The notes: a model not told the origin generated them from the sequence alone. A stretch of 64,000 bases of DNA from Joostella atrarenae (GCF_021764745.1 NZ_JAETXX010000001.1:372001-436000), one strand, 5' to 3'. Numbered from the stretch's first letter, positions 15,933 through 26,186 are shown. Numbers and translations are program-made.

Positions 15933-16604
15933 CTATTTCTTTCCAGCAACCACCATTACAAACTCTCCTCTTGGTGCATTTTCTTCAAAATGTTGGATAA
16001 GCTCTTTTACGGTTCCCCTTATTGTTTCTTCATGAAGTTTTGTAATCTCTCTGGAAACGGAAGCCATTCTATCTTCTTCTAAATAAGCAGCAAAATCTTT
16101 TAAGGTCTTTAGAAGCTTGTGAGGAGATTCATAAAAAATCATAGTCCTTGTTTCTTCAGCTAAAAATTTAAGTCGTGTTTGACGTCCTTTTTTTACGGGT
16201 AAGAATCCTTCAAAAATAAATTTATCATTTGGGAGTCCGCTATTTACTAAAGCAGGCACAAAAGCTGTAGCTCCAGGCAAACAATCTACTTCAATACCTT
16301 TTTCAATACATGCTCTTGTCAAAAGAAAACCAGGATCGGAAATTGCAGGTGTTCCAGCATCACTAATTAAAGCTACTGTAGTTCCAGATAAAATTTTATC
16401 ACAAATACCATCAACCGTTTTATGTTCATTATGCATATGATGACTTTGCATATGCGTCTGTACCTCCAAATGTTTTAAAAGCTTCCCACTGGTACGAGTG
16501 TCTTCAGCAAGAATAAGATCTGCTTCTTTAAGCACTCTAATAGCTCTTAATGTAATATCTTCTAAATTACCGATTGGTGTTGGAACAATATATAATTTGG
16601 ACAT
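15933..16604 (-). CDS. rsmI: 16S rRNA (cytidine(1402)-2'-O)-methyltransferase RsmI
   Basis: 223 residues. SAM-dependent 2'-O-methylation of C1402 in the ribosomal P site. Opening LYIVPTPIGNLEDIT, AEDTRTSGKLLKHL, ISDAGTPAISDPGFLL and FEGFLPVKKGRQTRL are hallmark motifs of the tetrapyrrole-methylase-type fold. The C-terminal extension of longer RsmI proteins is absent, as common in Bacteroidota. A likely promoter lies ~115 nt upstream at 16718-16725. Confidence 0.95.
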   Translation of the reverse strand: MSKLYIVPTPIGNLEDITLRAIRVLKEADLILAEDTRTSGKLLKHLEVQTHMQSHHMHNEHKTVDGICDKILSGTTVALISDAGTPAISDPGFLLTRACIEKGIEVDCLPGATAFVPALVNSGLPNDKFIFEGFLPVKKGRQTRLKFLAEETRTMIFYESPHKLLKTLKDFAAYLEEDRMASVSREITKLHEETIRGTVKELIQHFEENAPRGEFVMVVAGKK

Positions 16605-16717
16605 AGCGTATCCTACAATGTAGATTTATAATTTACAAACACTCAGATTTAATATTGAGTGCCTTTGTTTCTTGTTTTTACATACTACACAAATTAGTGT
16701 TATGCTGTAAACGATTA

Positions 16718-16725
16718 CAAAGGTA
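16718..16725 (-). promoter_or_regulatory. -7 promoter element upstream of rsmI
   Basis: Minus strand TACCTTTG, exact TAnnTTTG. A TTG (CAA at 16742-16744 on plus) lies 16 bp further upstream, a little closer than the usual 19-21. Leader to rsmI would be about 110 nt. Confidence 0.45.
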
Positions 16726-16751
16726 AAAAGGAATTAAAGAACAATCCTCTT

Positions 16752-17123
16752 TTAATTTTTTATTATCCATGGACGCACTTGCCTTCCTAAAAAATACGAA
16801 GCCATTAAAAGCACCAATGCAATTATAGCTCCCACACCTTCGCCATCTCCTAACACATAATGGGTAATAAAAGCTAATACAAAATTAAAAAACAATCCTG
16901 CATATGCCCATTCTTTAATGGTTCCCTTTATATTCGAAAGGATTGCAATGACTCCTAATACTTTTCCTGTTATTAAGATGTAAATAAGGTATTCTGGGTA
17001 GTTATAACTCGCTAGCATTCCTTGTACCATTTCAAACTTTGAAATGTACATATAAATAGCGTTTATTAATAATAAGGACAGCAGACCTGTGGAAACCCAA
17101 TATAATATTCTTTTAACTTTCAT
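16752..17123 (-). CDS. DoxX family membrane protein
   Basis: 123 residues with four hydrophobic helices (about 8-26, 45-65, 72-92 and 96-115). The LITGKVLGVIAIL and LGRQVRPW segments match DoxX-like proteins. Inner-membrane location. The family is linked to thiol or terminal-oxidase functions in some species, but for this subgroup the role is unknown. It stands alone between rsmI and a conserved hypothetical, all on minus. Confidence 0.8.
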   Translation of the reverse strand: MKVKRILYWVSTGLLSLLLINAIYMYISKFEMVQGMLASYNYPEYLIYILITGKVLGVIAILSNIKGTIKEWAYAGLFFNFVLAFITHYVLGDGEGVGAIIALVLLMASYFLGRQVRPWIIKN

Positions 17124-17184
17124 TTTTTTATAGATCGAATTAAAGACAAATAACGCATTCTTGCAGTTGATTTTAAATGATAAA

Positions 17185-17877
17185 TTACGAAAATTTGTTT
17201 TCTATAATTTCTAAAAAACGATTTTCATAGGCTTCTTTTCCTTCCCAATTATTATAATCTGGTTTTATCATTGTAGTTATAAAACCTCTTGCATCCTCAA
17301 AAGTATCCATGGTACTTATTTGAGAAACTACTCTTATATAATCTTCATTGCTATTATTAAAAAGATGCTTTACAAATGCAAGTTTATCATTTAAACCTAT
17401 TGCCAATCCAGATTTTAACTGATGATTTCTAGAACGCACTTTTTTCTCTACAACCGTAGTTTCTTTAATCTTTGGAGTCACCAAATCCATATCTCTTTTT
17501 ACAAAAGTAGGATCGGGTGTAATTCCAGACAATAACTCTTCCAGAGATTCTGCTTCCGGCATTTCTTGAACAAGATCCCGAATAGAATCTATAACGGGAG
17601 TCATTATAGCATCTTCATGTTCATTAGGGTTTGATTCCGGAACATCGGAATTTCCTTTTAAAACTGAATTTGCTAATACTTCAAACCTATCTGCAACTTC
17701 ACTTTTTACATCAGAAGATTGGAGTTCTCCAAAATGATCTTCCACATATTTTAAAAGTGTAAGTTTTTCGTACAATTTTTGGGCATCCGACTGTAAAGCG
17801 GCTAAATCTCTTTTTCCATTCTGCCTTATTATTCGTTCGGATATACTTATTAATTCTGCTTCTAATTTCTTCTTCAT
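17185..17877 (-). CDS. Conserved Bacteroidota hypothetical protein
   Basis: 230 residues, cytosolic. An N-terminal helical half (ISERIIRQNGKRDLAALQSDAQKLYEKL) is joined by an acidic low-complexity linker (~75-150) to a well-conserved C-terminal block. That block reads GLAIGLNDKLAFVKHLFNNSNEDYIRVVSQISTMDTF, then ARGFITTMIKPDYNNWEGK and ENRFLEIIENKF. I recall this C-terminal block as widespread in Flavobacteriia and unnamed. It is divergently oriented from tdk. No catalytic motif is visible. Confidence 0.8.
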   Translation of the reverse strand: MKKKLEAELISISERIIRQNGKRDLAALQSDAQKLYEKLTLLKYVEDHFGELQSSDVKSEVADRFEVLANSVLKGNSDVPESNPNEHEDAIMTPVIDSIRDLVQEMPEAESLEELLSGITPDPTFVKRDMDLVTPKIKETTVVEKKVRSRNHQLKSGLAIGLNDKLAFVKHLFNNSNEDYIRVVSQISTMDTFEDARGFITTMIKPDYNNWEGKEAYENRFLEIIENKFS

Positions 17878-18092
17878 AGTTAATATTATAATTTAAGTGC
17901 TGTCTTTCAATAGTAAGCACAAATTTTTATAATTATAGTTACTAAACACGCATAAAAGATAGCTATTTTTTTAATATTTTTCGGTGTAAATCCTTTTAAA
18001 AATAAAACTAAATACGAGTAAGTAAATATAAAAAAACTTAATTTTTGTTGATATTATTTCTGCTTTCTTAAATCCAACTTTAAATATTTGCT

Positions 18093-18100
18093 TAAGTTTG
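18093..18100 (+). promoter_or_regulatory. -7 promoter element of tdk-alr
   Basis: TAAGTTTG, exact TAnnTTTG, 54 nt upstream of the tdk ATG at 18155. It lies upstream of, and overlaps, the in-frame extension at 18098, which supports the later start. -33 TTG not clear. Confidence 0.5.
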
Positions 18101-18154
18101 TTTAGTTTTTCTAGAGAAGGGAATTCTTTCCTTCTCAGTATAGAAAATTACAAG

Positions 18155-18838
18155 ATGTTTCTCGAAAATACAGTAAACCATAAAGAGCAATTTGGCTGGA
18201 TAGAAGTCATCTGCGGATCGATGTTTTCCGGTAAAACCGAAGAATTGATTCGTAGGCTCAAACGCGCCCAATTTGCAAAGCAAAAAGTTGAGATTTTCAA
18301 ACCTTCCGTAGATATTCGCTATGATGAAGATATGGTCGTTTCTCATGATTCTAATGAGATCCGTTCTACACCTGTTCCTGCTGCTGCGAATATCCGCTTA
18401 TTAGCCGATGGTTGTGATGTAGTTGGTATAGACGAGGCACAGTTTTTTGATGATGAGATTATATCTGTATGTAACGATCTTGCCAATAAAGGAATTCGTG
18501 TGGTTGTTGCAGGATTAGATATGGATTTTAAAGGAAATCCCTTCGGCCCGATGCCTGCACTAATGGCCACTGCCGAGTATGTTACCAAAGTACACGCCAT
18601 TTGTACACGTACAGGAAATCTTGCTAATTATAGTTTTAGAAAATCTACAAACGATAAATTAGTATTATTAGGGGAAACTGAAGAATATGAACCTTTAAGT
18701 AGAGCTGCTTTTTTTAAAGCAATGTTACGAGAAAAGGTACAAAAATTGGAAGTTAAAGACCCCGAAGAAATTATTTCTAAAGAAGCTGTAAATAACATTA
18801 AGGATGACAAACATTCAGGAGACAACACTGGAAATTAG
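18155..18838 (+). CDS. tdk: Thymidine kinase (type II)
   Basis: 227 residues from the ATG at 18155. Phosphorylates thymidine to dTMP in the salvage pathway. P-loop GSMFSGKT (21-28), catalytic Glu E94 in GIDEAQFFD, and lasso-region [16 protein letters not shown]; zinc cysteines of some family members are partly replaced. The frame extends 19 codons upstream to 18098, but that would overlap the -7 box, and homology starts near [16 protein letters not shown], so 18155 is preferred. The 3' end overlaps alr by 35 nt. Confidence 0.93.
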   Translation: MFLENTVNHKEQFGWIEVICGSMFSGKTEELIRRLKRAQFAKQKVEIFKPSVDIRYDEDMVVSHDSNEIRSTPVPAAANIRLLADGCDVVGIDEAQFFDDEIISVCNDLANKGIRVVVAGLDMDFKGNPFGPMPALMATAEYVTKVHAICTRTGNLANYSFRKSTNDKLVLLGETEEYEPLSRAAFFKAMLREKVQKLEVKDPEEIISKEAVNNIKDDKHSGDNTGN

Positions 18839-19907
18839 TCTTCCAGCACTTACTAATAATTACAAATTTCTACGTTCAAAATTACAAGAAACTACCAAAT
18901 TAATGGCGGTAGTAAAAGCATATGCCTACGGAAGTGAACCTGCACAGGTAGCTTCTTTTTTAGAAAACTTAGGAGTAGATTATTTTGCCGTTGCATATAC
19001 CGATGAAGGGATAACTTTAAGAAAAGCAGGAGTTACCAAGCCAATTTTAGTGCTGCATCCGCTGCCTGTACATTTTAAAAAAATAATAGATTATAAATTA
19101 GAGCCTAGCATATATAGCTCTTATGTTTTAAATGCATTTTTAAAAGCTGCTGAAAAAGAACATGAGTATCCTGTACATCTTAAATTTAATACTGGATTAA
19201 ATAGACTTGGTTTTACTTTGGATGAAGTCGATGCTATCACTGATACATTATCAGAAAATAAAGAACTTAAAATAGCTTCTATATTTTCCCATTTAGGAGC
19301 TTCAGAAGACCTTTCTGAAAAAGAGTTTACACTGAAACAGATTCATACTTTTAAAAAAATTGCCGAGAAATTACTTTCTAAACTGACTTACAAGCCAATG
19401 CTACATATTCTAAATACTTCAGGAATATTAAACTACGCTGCAATAGCAGAGTTTGATATGGTGAGAAGTGGAATTGGGCTCTACGGTTTTGGAAATGATG
19501 TTCGTTTTAACAAACACCTAACTCCTGTAATCTCTTTAAAAAGTGTCATCTCTCAGATTCACCATATTTCTGCAAATGAAAGTATAGGTTATAATAAAGG
19601 TCATATTGCAAAAACAAACATGAAAACAGCCACCATTCCGATTGGTCATGCAGATGGTATTGGAAGACAATACGGAAAGGGAAAAGCTTTTCTTACAGTA
19701 AATGGCGTTAAATGTCCAATTATAGGAAACGTTTGTATGGATATGCTAATGATAGATGTTTCTAATGTGGATTGTAATGAAGGAGACGAGGTTCTCGTTT
19801 TTGGAGAGCATCCCACTGCTAGTGAATTTGCTGCCACCGCAGGAACTATTTCTTATGAACTTATAACGGCAATTTCGCAACGTGTAAAACGAAAAATTAT
19901 ATTATAG
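18804..19907 (+). CDS. alr: Alanine racemase
   Basis: 367 residues. PLP enzyme making D-Ala for peptidoglycan. PLP lysine K38 in [26 protein letters not shown], the catalytic Tyr region SIGYNKGH and the metal/PLP-side [19 protein letters not shown] are present. [12 protein letters not shown] closes the C-terminal barrel. Its start lies inside tdk (35-nt overlap), so expression is probably coupled to tdk. This is stand-alone Alr, not the MurF-Alr fusion found in many Bacteroidota. Confidence 0.94.
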   Translation: MTNIQETTLEISLPALTNNYKFLRSKLQETTKLMAVVKAYAYGSEPAQVASFLENLGVDYFAVAYTDEGITLRKAGVTKPILVLHPLPVHFKKIIDYKLEPSIYSSYVLNAFLKAAEKEHEYPVHLKFNTGLNRLGFTLDEVDAITDTLSENKELKIASIFSHLGASEDLSEKEFTLKQIHTFKKIAEKLLSKLTYKPMLHILNTSGILNYAAIAEFDMVRSGIGLYGFGNDVRFNKHLTPVISLKSVISQIHHISANESIGYNKGHIAKTNMKTATIPIGHADGIGRQYGKGKAFLTVNGVKCPIIGNVCMDMLMIDVSNVDCNEGDEVLVFGEHPTASEFAATAGTISYELITAISQRVKRKIIL

Positions 19908-19993
19908 TAGACCTCATTTAATTATAATCCTTACGCATCATAACTATAAAATGATTCATTTTTGGTGTATATTTACATCAAATACATTGAATT

Positions 19994-20233
19994 ATGCCAA
20001 GACAAAGCATCTCATTCACAGAACCGAACGACGAGTGGTTAAAAAATCAAGTGGACAAAAAAGAGTATTCAAGTAAAAGCGAACTCGTAAATGATCTAAT
20101 TCGACAAGCGCGAAAACAACAAATTGAGATAAATTGGGTTCGAGCTAAATTGGAGAACGCTGAAAATAATGGTTTTTCAAATGAAAGTAAAAATGAAATT
20201 TTAGCTGAATCTAAGTCTTTGCTTAATGACTAA
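19994..20233 (+). CDS. ParD-like antitoxin
   Basis: 79 residues. N-terminal ribbon-helix-helix (SISFTEPNDEWLKNQVDKKEYSSKSELVNDLIRQARKQ), then a helical toxin-binding tail. Typical of CopG/ParD type II antitoxins that bind their own promoter. The last 8 nt overlap the toxin gene. A 7-of-8 match to the -7 box (TATATTTA) lies at 19968-19975, just upstream, and would be covered by an autorepressor. Confidence 0.85.
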   Translation: MPRQSISFTEPNDEWLKNQVDKKEYSSKSELVNDLIRQARKQQIEINWVRAKLENAENNGFSNESKNEILAESKSLLND

Positions 20234-20513
20234 ATACAAATTAAGTAAAGAAGCTAAAAATGATTTAATACGAATTCATCATTACGGAGTAAATAAATTT
20301 GGAATGACTCAAGCAGACAAATACTTTGAATCATTTTTTAAATGTTTTGATATTATCACCCAAAGGCCATATTCCTTTGAATCTGTAGACTTCATTAAAG
20401 TAGGCTATAGACGCTGTATTTGTGGGGTTGATAGCATTTACTTCAAAATAAACAAAAATGTTATTGAGATAATGGCAATTGTTGGAAGACAGGATTTAAA
20501 TGAAAAATTATAA
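20226..20513 (+). CDS. ParE/RelE-fold toxin
   Basis: 95 residues. Short ParE-like fold: YKLSKEAKNDLIRIHHYG, then ADKYFESFFKCFDIITQRPY, then YRRCICGVDSIYFKINKNVIEIMAIVGRQD, which matches the conserved Arg-rich core strands and the terminal hydrophobic strand of ParE. Type II toxin; ParE members poison gyrase, which cannot be confirmed from sequence. Overlaps the antitoxin by 8 nt. Complete on both sides with no integrase nearby. Confidence 0.85.
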   Translation: MTKYKLSKEAKNDLIRIHHYGVNKFGMTQADKYFESFFKCFDIITQRPYSFESVDFIKVGYRRCICGVDSIYFKINKNVIEIMAIVGRQDLNEKL

Positions 20514-20621
20514 AAAATAGCTTATTACATACTTTTTAAAATTCTATCATCTCTTTAATCTATACTATTTCGCTTCTTATAACCTTAAAATCATCCGTTT
20601 AAAAACTATTAAAAAAATTTA

Positions 20622-20629
20622 TATCTTTA
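20622..20629 (+). promoter_or_regulatory. Probable -7 element of mscL
   Basis: TATCTTTA, 7 of 8 positions of TAnnTTTG, 28 nt upstream of the mscL ATG. Weak call. Confidence 0.3.
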
Positions 20630-20657
20630 AAAGATACTAATCAAGTAATCAAATAAC

Positions 20658-21080
20658 ATGGGATTTTTTAAAGATTTTAAGTCTTTCTTATTGAAGGGAG
20701 ATATAGTAAACTTAGCCACTGCGGTGATTGTAGGTGGCGCATTCGGTAAAATAGTTACCTCCTTTACAAAAGATGTATTAATGCCACCAATAGGTATGCT
20801 CCTTGGAGGTGTGAAATTTACAGAGTTAAAATATGTACTAAAAGAAGCTGTTGTAAACGGAGACGAAGTCGTTTCTGAAGCTGTTACCATTAATTACGGA
20901 ATTTTTATCCAAACTATTATGGATTTTATAATTATTGGTTTCTGTATTTTTATGATTCTAAAGGCTTACGAAAAGTCTAAAAAGAAAGAAGAGGAAGCTC
21001 CGGCAGCACCTGCAGGACCAACTCAAGAAGAGTTATTAGCTGAAATTAGAGACGAATTAAAAAGACAAAACACTAAATAA
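20658..21080 (+). CDS. mscL: Large-conductance mechanosensitive channel MscL
   Basis: 140 residues. Homopentameric emergency-release channel opened by membrane tension. Amphipathic N-terminus MGFFKDFKSFLLKG, TM1 with the gate-lining NLATAVIVGGAFGKIVTSF, DVLMPPIG, the periplasmic loop, TM2 (FIQTIMDFIIIGFCIFMILK), then a charged and Ala/Pro-rich linker to the C-terminal bundle QEELLAEIRDELKRQ. Length is normal. Monocistronic, with its own terminator. Confidence 0.96.
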   Translation: MGFFKDFKSFLLKGDIVNLATAVIVGGAFGKIVTSFTKDVLMPPIGMLLGGVKFTELKYVLKEAVVNGDEVVSEAVTINYGIFIQTIMDFIIIGFCIFMILKAYEKSKKKEEEAPAAPAGPTQEELLAEIRDELKRQNTK

Positions 21081-21115
21081 TATTTCTTCTATTTCTATAA
21101 AAAGTAACAAGAATG

Positions 21116-21145
21116 CCACCTACTTTAGAAGCAGGTGGTTTTTTT
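21116..21145 (+). terminator. Intrinsic terminator after mscL
   Basis: CCACCTAC (21116-21123) and GCAGGTGG (21131-21138) form an 8-bp stem with one mismatch. Loop of 7, then seven T. Plus strand. Confidence 0.8.
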
Positions 21146-21211
21146 AGTGACAATCTTAAATGTTATTTTTATAACAATCTGTTATATTTTTTTGAAGTTT
21201 TGCATTTTAGC

Positions 21212-21241
21212 TTGTACACATGTGAATATTAATTACTTTTG
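21212..21241 (+). promoter_or_regulatory. Complete Bacteroidota promoter of asd
   Basis: TTG at 21212-21214 and exact TAnnTTTG (TACTTTTG, 21234-21241) separated by 19 bp, the classical flavobacterial spacing. The leader to the asd ATG would be roughly 50 nt. Confidence 0.65.
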
Positions 21242-21297
21242 TCTTTCAGAATGAGAATTAATTAATCGGTTAATACACCATATTAATAAGATAGAAA

Positions 21298-22287
21298 ATG
21301 AAAATAGCCGTTGTAGGAGCAACCGGAATGGTTGGAGAAGTAATGCTTAAAGTTTTAGAGGAACGCAATTTCCCTATTACAGAATTATTAGTTGTAGCAT
21401 CAGAGAGATCAGTAGGAAAAGAACTTTCTTTTAAAGGAAAAACATATAAAGTAATCGGTTTACAAGATGCCGTTGCTGCAAAACCAGACATCGCTATTTT
21501 TTCAGCTGGTGGAGGAACATCTTTAGAATGGGCTCCAAAATTTGCTGAAGCAGGAATTACGGTAATCGATAATTCTTCAGCTTGGCGTATGGATCCAACA
21601 AAAAAATTAGTTGTTCCAGAGATCAATGCTAATGAGCTTACAAAAGAAGATAAAATTATTGCGAATCCAAATTGCTCTACTATTCAATTAGTAATGGCAT
21701 TGGCTCCGTTACACAAACAATATAAAATGAAGCGTGTTATCGTTTCTACTTACCAATCTATTTCTGGTACTGGTGTAAAAGCTGTAAAACAATTAGAAAA
21801 CGAATTGGCGGGTGTAGAAGGAGAAATGGCATATCCTTATCCTATCAATCAAAATGCATTACCTCATTGTGATGCTTTTGAAGAGAATGGATACACTAAA
21901 GAAGAAATGAAATTAGCTCGTGAACCGCAAAAAATATTAGGAGATAAATCTTTTGCTATATCTGCAACAGCGGTAAGAATCCCTACTTCTGGAGGACATT
22001 CTGAATCAGTAAACGTACAATTCGAAAGCGATTTTACATTGGCAGACGTTCGAAGAATATTAAACGAAACTCCAGGAGTCGTAATTCAAGATAATCCTGA
22101 TACAAACACTTATCCAATGCCGATCTACGCACATGATAAAGATGATGTTTTTGTAGGGAGAATCCGTAGAGATGAATCGCAGCCAAACACTATAAATATG
22201 TGGATTGTAGCAGATAACTTGCGTAAGGGAGCCGCTACAAATGCAGTACAGATCGCTGAGTATTTACTAGAAAATAAATTGGTGTAA
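21298..22287 (+). CDS. asd: Aspartate-semialdehyde dehydrogenase
   Basis: 329 residues. NADPH-dependent reduction of aspartyl phosphate to aspartate semialdehyde, the branch to lysine/DAP, threonine and methionine. NADP-binding GATGMVGE (7-14), catalytic C126 in NPNCSTIQ, the Gln/Arg region STYQSISGTG and the His segment RIPTSGGHSESV are intact. Cytosolic. Monocistronic, with a full promoter and a perfect terminator. Confidence 0.96.
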   Translation: MKIAVVGATGMVGEVMLKVLEERNFPITELLVVASERSVGKELSFKGKTYKVIGLQDAVAAKPDIAIFSAGGGTSLEWAPKFAEAGITVIDNSSAWRMDPTKKLVVPEINANELTKEDKIIANPNCSTIQLVMALAPLHKQYKMKRVIVSTYQSISGTGVKAVKQLENELAGVEGEMAYPYPINQNALPHCDAFEENGYTKEEMKLAREPQKILGDKSFAISATAVRIPTSGGHSESVNVQFESDFTLADVRRILNETPGVVIQDNPDTNTYPMPIYAHDKDDVFVGRIRRDESQPNTINMWIVADNLRKGAATNAVQIAEYLLENKLV

Positions 22288-22310
22288 TTAGGATACCATA
22301 AAAATATGTT

Positions 22311-22347
22311 AAAAAAGCCCTTGATATTAAGCTATCAAGGGCTTTTT
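22311..22347 (+). terminator. Terminator after asd
   Basis: Perfect 10-bp stem GCCCTTGATA (22317-22326) / TATCAAGGGC (22333-22342) flanked by A-run and T-run, so it could work in both directions. The next gene starts 38 nt later. Confidence 0.88.
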
Positions 22348-22384
22348 CTTTAAATTATCATCGCTAATTACTAATCTAAACATA

Positions 22385-24547
22385 ATGAAGAAACTCATCA
22401 CTTGTGTGGTGGTTGCAACAAGCATTTTAAGCTCGTGCGACACTACAGAAACTAAAAAAGATTTAACATTGAAATATCCCGCTACTAAAAAGGTAGATAC
22501 CGTAAACACATATTTCGGTACAGAAGTAAAAGATCCATACCGCTGGCTTGAAGACGATCGCTCTGATGAAACTGCAGCATGGGTTAAAGATGAAAATGAA
22601 GTTACCTTCGGATACCTAGAAAAAATTCCATTTCGAGATCAGCTAAAACAACGTTTAGAGAGATTATGGAATTACGAAAAAATATCTGCTCCCTTTAAAG
22701 AAGGAGATTACACCTATTATTATAAAAATGACGGACTACAAAATCAATATGTAGTATACCGCAAAAAAGGAGACAACGGAGCTGAAGAAGTATTTCTAGA
22801 TCCTAATACTTTTTCTGAAGACGGAACGACCTCTTTAGGTGGATTGAGTTTTTCTAAAAGTGGAAAACTAGCTGCTTATTCAATTTCTGAAGGAGGAAGC
22901 GATTGGAGAAAAGTAATTATAAAAGATGCAGAAACTAAAGAGATTGTTGAAGATACTATCGTTGATGTAAAATTTAGCGGACTCTCTTGGAAAGGAGACG
23001 AAGGTTTCTTTTATTCTAGTTACGATAAGCCAGAAGGAAGTGAACTTTCAGCAAAAACAGATCAGCACAAATTATACTATCATAAGTTAGGAACTTCCCA
23101 AAAAGAAGATCAGCTTATTTTTGGAGGTACAGAAGCCGAAAAACACAGATATATTGGAGGGAATGTTACCGAAGACAATAATTACTTACTTATCAGCGCT
23201 TCAATTTCTACTTCTGGAAACAAATTGTTTATTAAAGATCTTACCAAAGACAATTCCCCTTTAGTACCGATTATAGAAACTACGGAAAGTGATACCTATG
23301 TAATCGAAAATGAAGGATCTAAACTTTATTTAGTTACAAATTTAAACGCCCCTAATAAAAAGATAGTTACTGTTGATGCATCAAATCCAACGCCAGAAAA
23401 TTGGAAGGATTTTATTCCTGAAACAGAACATGTTCTAAGTCCGAATACAGGAAGCGGTTACTTTTTTGCTGAATATATGGTAGATGCCGTTTCTCAAGTA
23501 AAACAATACGACTACGAAGGGAAGTTAATCCGCGAAGTTAAGTTACCAGGACTCGGAAGTGTTGGTGGCTTCGGAAGTAAAAAAGAAGACAAAGTAATTT
23601 ACTATTCTTTTACCAATTACAATACACCAGGAAGCACCTATACTTTTAATCCAGAAACTGGAGATTCAGAAGTTTATTGGACTCCAGAAATCGATTTTAA
23701 TTCAGACGATTTCGAATCGAAACAGGTTTTTTATACTTCTAAAGACGGAACTAAAGTTCCTATGATTATCACCTACAAAAAAGGAATTGAGCTTAACGGT
23801 AAGAACCCAACGATTCTTTATGGTTACGGCGGATTCAATATTAGTTTAACACCATCCTTTAGCACGGCTATAGCTGTTTGGTTAGAGCAAGGTGGTGTGT
23901 ATGCTGTTCCAAACCTTCGTGGAGGTGGAGAATATGGTAAAAAATGGCATGACGCAGGAACTAAACTTCAGAAGCAAAATGTTTTTGACGACTTTATTGC
24001 GGCTGGAGAATACCTTATCAAAGAAAATTATACTTCATCAGATTATTTAGCAATACGTGGTGGATCTAATGGAGGTTTATTAGTAGGTGCAACTATGACA
24101 CAGCGTCCAGATTTAATGAAAGTGGCATTGCCAGCGGTTGGTGTTTTAGACATGCTGCGTTACCATACTTTTACTGCGGGAGCCGGTTGGGCATATGATT
24201 ATGGAACTGCAGAAGACAATCAAGAAATGTTTGAATACTTAAAACAATATTCACCTGTCCACAATGTAAAAGAAGGAACCAAATATCCTGCTACCCTTGT
24301 TACGACAGGAGATCATGACGATCGTGTGGTACCTGCTCATAGTTTTAAATTTGCTGCAGAATTACAAGAGAAACAAAGTGGAGACAATCCTGTTCTTATA
24401 AGAATCGAAACCAATGCTGGACATGGAGCAGGAACTCCTGTAAGCAAAACAATCGATCAATATGCAGATATTTTTGGATTTACCCTTTATAATATGGGTT
24501 ATGAAGAATTACCAAATAAAGCTGCATTAAAAGAATTTAAAAAATAA
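22385..24547 (+). CDS. Prolyl oligopeptidase family serine peptidase (S9A), lipoprotein
   Basis: 720 residues. N-terminal lipoprotein signal with lipobox LSSC. The beta-propeller domain opens with [25 protein letters not shown], a signature of S9A prolyl oligopeptidases, followed by the C-terminal alpha/beta hydrolase. The catalytic triad is visible: S561 (RGGSNGG), Asp in [12 protein letters not shown] and His in NAGHGAG. Cleaves after proline in short peptides, here in the envelope. Followed after 11 nt by an M28 peptidase gene, so the two likely form a peptide-degradation pair. Confidence 0.94.
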   Translation: MKKLITCVVVATSILSSCDTTETKKDLTLKYPATKKVDTVNTYFGTEVKDPYRWLEDDRSDETAAWVKDENEVTFGYLEKIPFRDQLKQRLERLWNYEKISAPFKEGDYTYYYKNDGLQNQYVVYRKKGDNGAEEVFLDPNTFSEDGTTSLGGLSFSKSGKLAAYSISEGGSDWRKVIIKDAETKEIVEDTIVDVKFSGLSWKGDEGFFYSSYDKPEGSELSAKTDQHKLYYHKLGTSQKEDQLIFGGTEAEKHRYIGGNVTEDNNYLLISASISTSGNKLFIKDLTKDNSPLVPIIETTESDTYVIENEGSKLYLVTNLNAPNKKIVTVDASNPTPENWKDFIPETEHVLSPNTGSGYFFAEYMVDAVSQVKQYDYEGKLIREVKLPGLGSVGGFGSKKEDKVIYYSFTNYNTPGSTYTFNPETGDSEVYWTPEIDFNSDDFESKQVFYTSKDGTKVPMIITYKKGIELNGKNPTILYGYGGFNISLTPSFSTAIAVWLEQGGVYAVPNLRGGGEYGKKWHDAGTKLQKQNVFDDFIAAGEYLIKENYTSSDYLAIRGGSNGGLLVGATMTQRPDLMKVALPAVGVLDMLRYHTFTAGAGWAYDYGTAEDNQEMFEYLKQYSPVHNVKEGTKYPATLVTTGDHDDRVVPAHSFKFAAELQEKQSGDNPVLIRIETNAGHGAGTPVSKTIDQYADIFGFTLYNMGYEELPNKAALKEFKK

Positions 24548-24558
24548 ATATCTAGAAC

Positions 24559-26109
24559 GTGATTAAAAAAATAAATCTATTATCTGCATTCTTTATCATT
24601 ACAAGCGTTTTACACGCACAAACCGATAAAGAAGTTATTGATAAAATTGTAAATGAAGCTTCTCAAAATTCGCAATTAAAAGAACTGGCCTACGAACTCA
24701 TGGACGGTATTGGTCCGCGTTTAGTAGGAACTCCACAAATGCAAGAAGCACACGATTGGGCTATTAAAAAGTTTGATTCTTGGGGGATTTCTGCTGAAAA
24801 TGAAAAATGGGGAGAATGGAAAGCTTGGGAACGAGGAATTACACATATCGACATGGTATATCCTCGTGTAAAATCTATTGAAGGAATGCAATTGGCATGG
24901 AATCCTGGAACTTCTAGTAAAGGTGTGACGGCAGAATTAGTAGTGCTCCCTTCTGTTAAAGATTCGCTAGCTTTTGATAAATGGTTAAAGTCTGTAAAAG
25001 GTAAAATTGTAATGGTTTCTATGAACCAAATTACAGGAAGACCAGATGATAACTGGGAAGAATATGCAACGCCAGAATCTTTCGAGAAAATGAAAGCGGA
25101 GCGAGATGCTTTAGAAGAGGCTTGGCAAACTAATATGAGAAACACTGGCTACACTTCTAGAACACTTCCTGAAGCATTAGAGAAAGCAGGTGCTGTAGGA
25201 ATAGTGCAATCGTATTGGTCTAAAGGCTTTGGAGTAAATAAAATTTTTAGCGCTCGAACTAAAAAAATTCCAATGGTAGATGTAGCTCTTGAAGATTACG
25301 GAATGCTATATAGAATGGTAGAACACGGAGCAAAACCTCAACTTAAAATTGTAGCTGAGGCTAAAGATCTTGGCGTAGCTCCTACCTTTAATACTATCGC
25401 AACAATTAAAGGAACCGAAAAACCTGATGAATATGTTATTCTTTCTGCACATTTCGATTCTTGGGATGGGGGAACTGGCGCTACAGATAACGGAACTGGA
25501 ACTATAACAATGATGGAAACAGCAAGAATCTTAAAGAAACTGTATCCTAACCCAAAACGAACTATAATTATTGGTCTTTGGGGAAGTGAAGAGCAAGGTT
25601 TAAATGGTTCTCGTTCTTTTGTAGAAGACCATCCAGAAATAGTAAAAAATGTACAAGCCGTATTTAATCAAGATAACGGAACTGGAAGAGTTGTTAACCT
25701 TTCCGGACAAGGTTTTTTACATTCTTATGAGTATTTAGGAAAGTGGCTTAAAGCAGTTCCTAATGATGTTACAAAACATATCGATACACATTTTCCTGGA
25801 ACTCCGTCTAGAGGAGGCTCCGATTATGCATCTTTTGTAGCTGCTGGTGCTCCTGCATTTTCATTAAGCTCGTTAAGTTGGTCGTATTGGAATTATACAT
25901 GGCATACCAACAGAGATACTTATGATAAAATTGTTTTTGATGATGTTCAAAATAATGTTATTCTAACTGCTATTTTAACTTATATGGCTAGTGAAGATCC
26001 AGAAAAAACATCAACAGAAAAAAGTGTTTTACCAATTGATGATAAAACCGGAACTCCAAGAGAATGGCCTTCTCAAAAAGAGCCAACTAGAAGAGGTGGT
26101 TTAGATTAA
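24559..26109 (+). CDS. Secreted M28 family zinc peptidase
   Basis: 516 residues, GTG start, signal peptide (FFIITSVLHAQ). A PA-like insert (~120-290) precedes and interrupts the M28 catalytic core. Two-zinc ligands are visible: AHFD (LSAHFDSWDGG), TDNGTG, SEEQG, the NQDNGTG Asp and the late WHTNRDTYD His. Aminopeptidase or carboxypeptidase-like exopeptidase of the envelope. The GTG is the only start giving the signal peptide and lies 11 nt after the upstream peptidase gene. Ends with a Lys/Arg-rich tail (QKEPTRRGGLD). Confidence 0.9.
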   Translation: MIKKINLLSAFFIITSVLHAQTDKEVIDKIVNEASQNSQLKELAYELMDGIGPRLVGTPQMQEAHDWAIKKFDSWGISAENEKWGEWKAWERGITHIDMVYPRVKSIEGMQLAWNPGTSSKGVTAELVVLPSVKDSLAFDKWLKSVKGKIVMVSMNQITGRPDDNWEEYATPESFEKMKAERDALEEAWQTNMRNTGYTSRTLPEALEKAGAVGIVQSYWSKGFGVNKIFSARTKKIPMVDVALEDYGMLYRMVEHGAKPQLKIVAEAKDLGVAPTFNTIATIKGTEKPDEYVILSAHFDSWDGGTGATDNGTGTITMMETARILKKLYPNPKRTIIIGLWGSEEQGLNGSRSFVEDHPEIVKNVQAVFNQDNGTGRVVNLSGQGFLHSYEYLGKWLKAVPNDVTKHIDTHFPGTPSRGGSDYASFVAAGAPAFSLSSLSWSYWNYTWHTNRDTYDKIVFDDVQNNVILTAILTYMASEDPEKTSTEKSVLPIDDKTGTPREWPSQKEPTRRGGLD

Positions 26110-26128
26110 ATAATACCATTTTTAGAAT

Positions 26129-26186
26129 AAAAGGAGGTTTATTAAAGAGATCATAATTAGATTTTTTTAATAAACCTCCTTTTTTA
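26129..26186 (+). terminator. Strong terminator after the peptidase pair
   Basis: Perfect 18-bp inverted repeat (arms 26129-26146 and 26166-26183; core AAGGAGGTTTATT) with a T-run at the end. Symmetric enough to act both ways. Confidence 0.88.

Noticed and set aside
24690-25145. 151-codon frame antisense to the M28 peptidase
   Set aside because: Shadow of a strongly supported gene.
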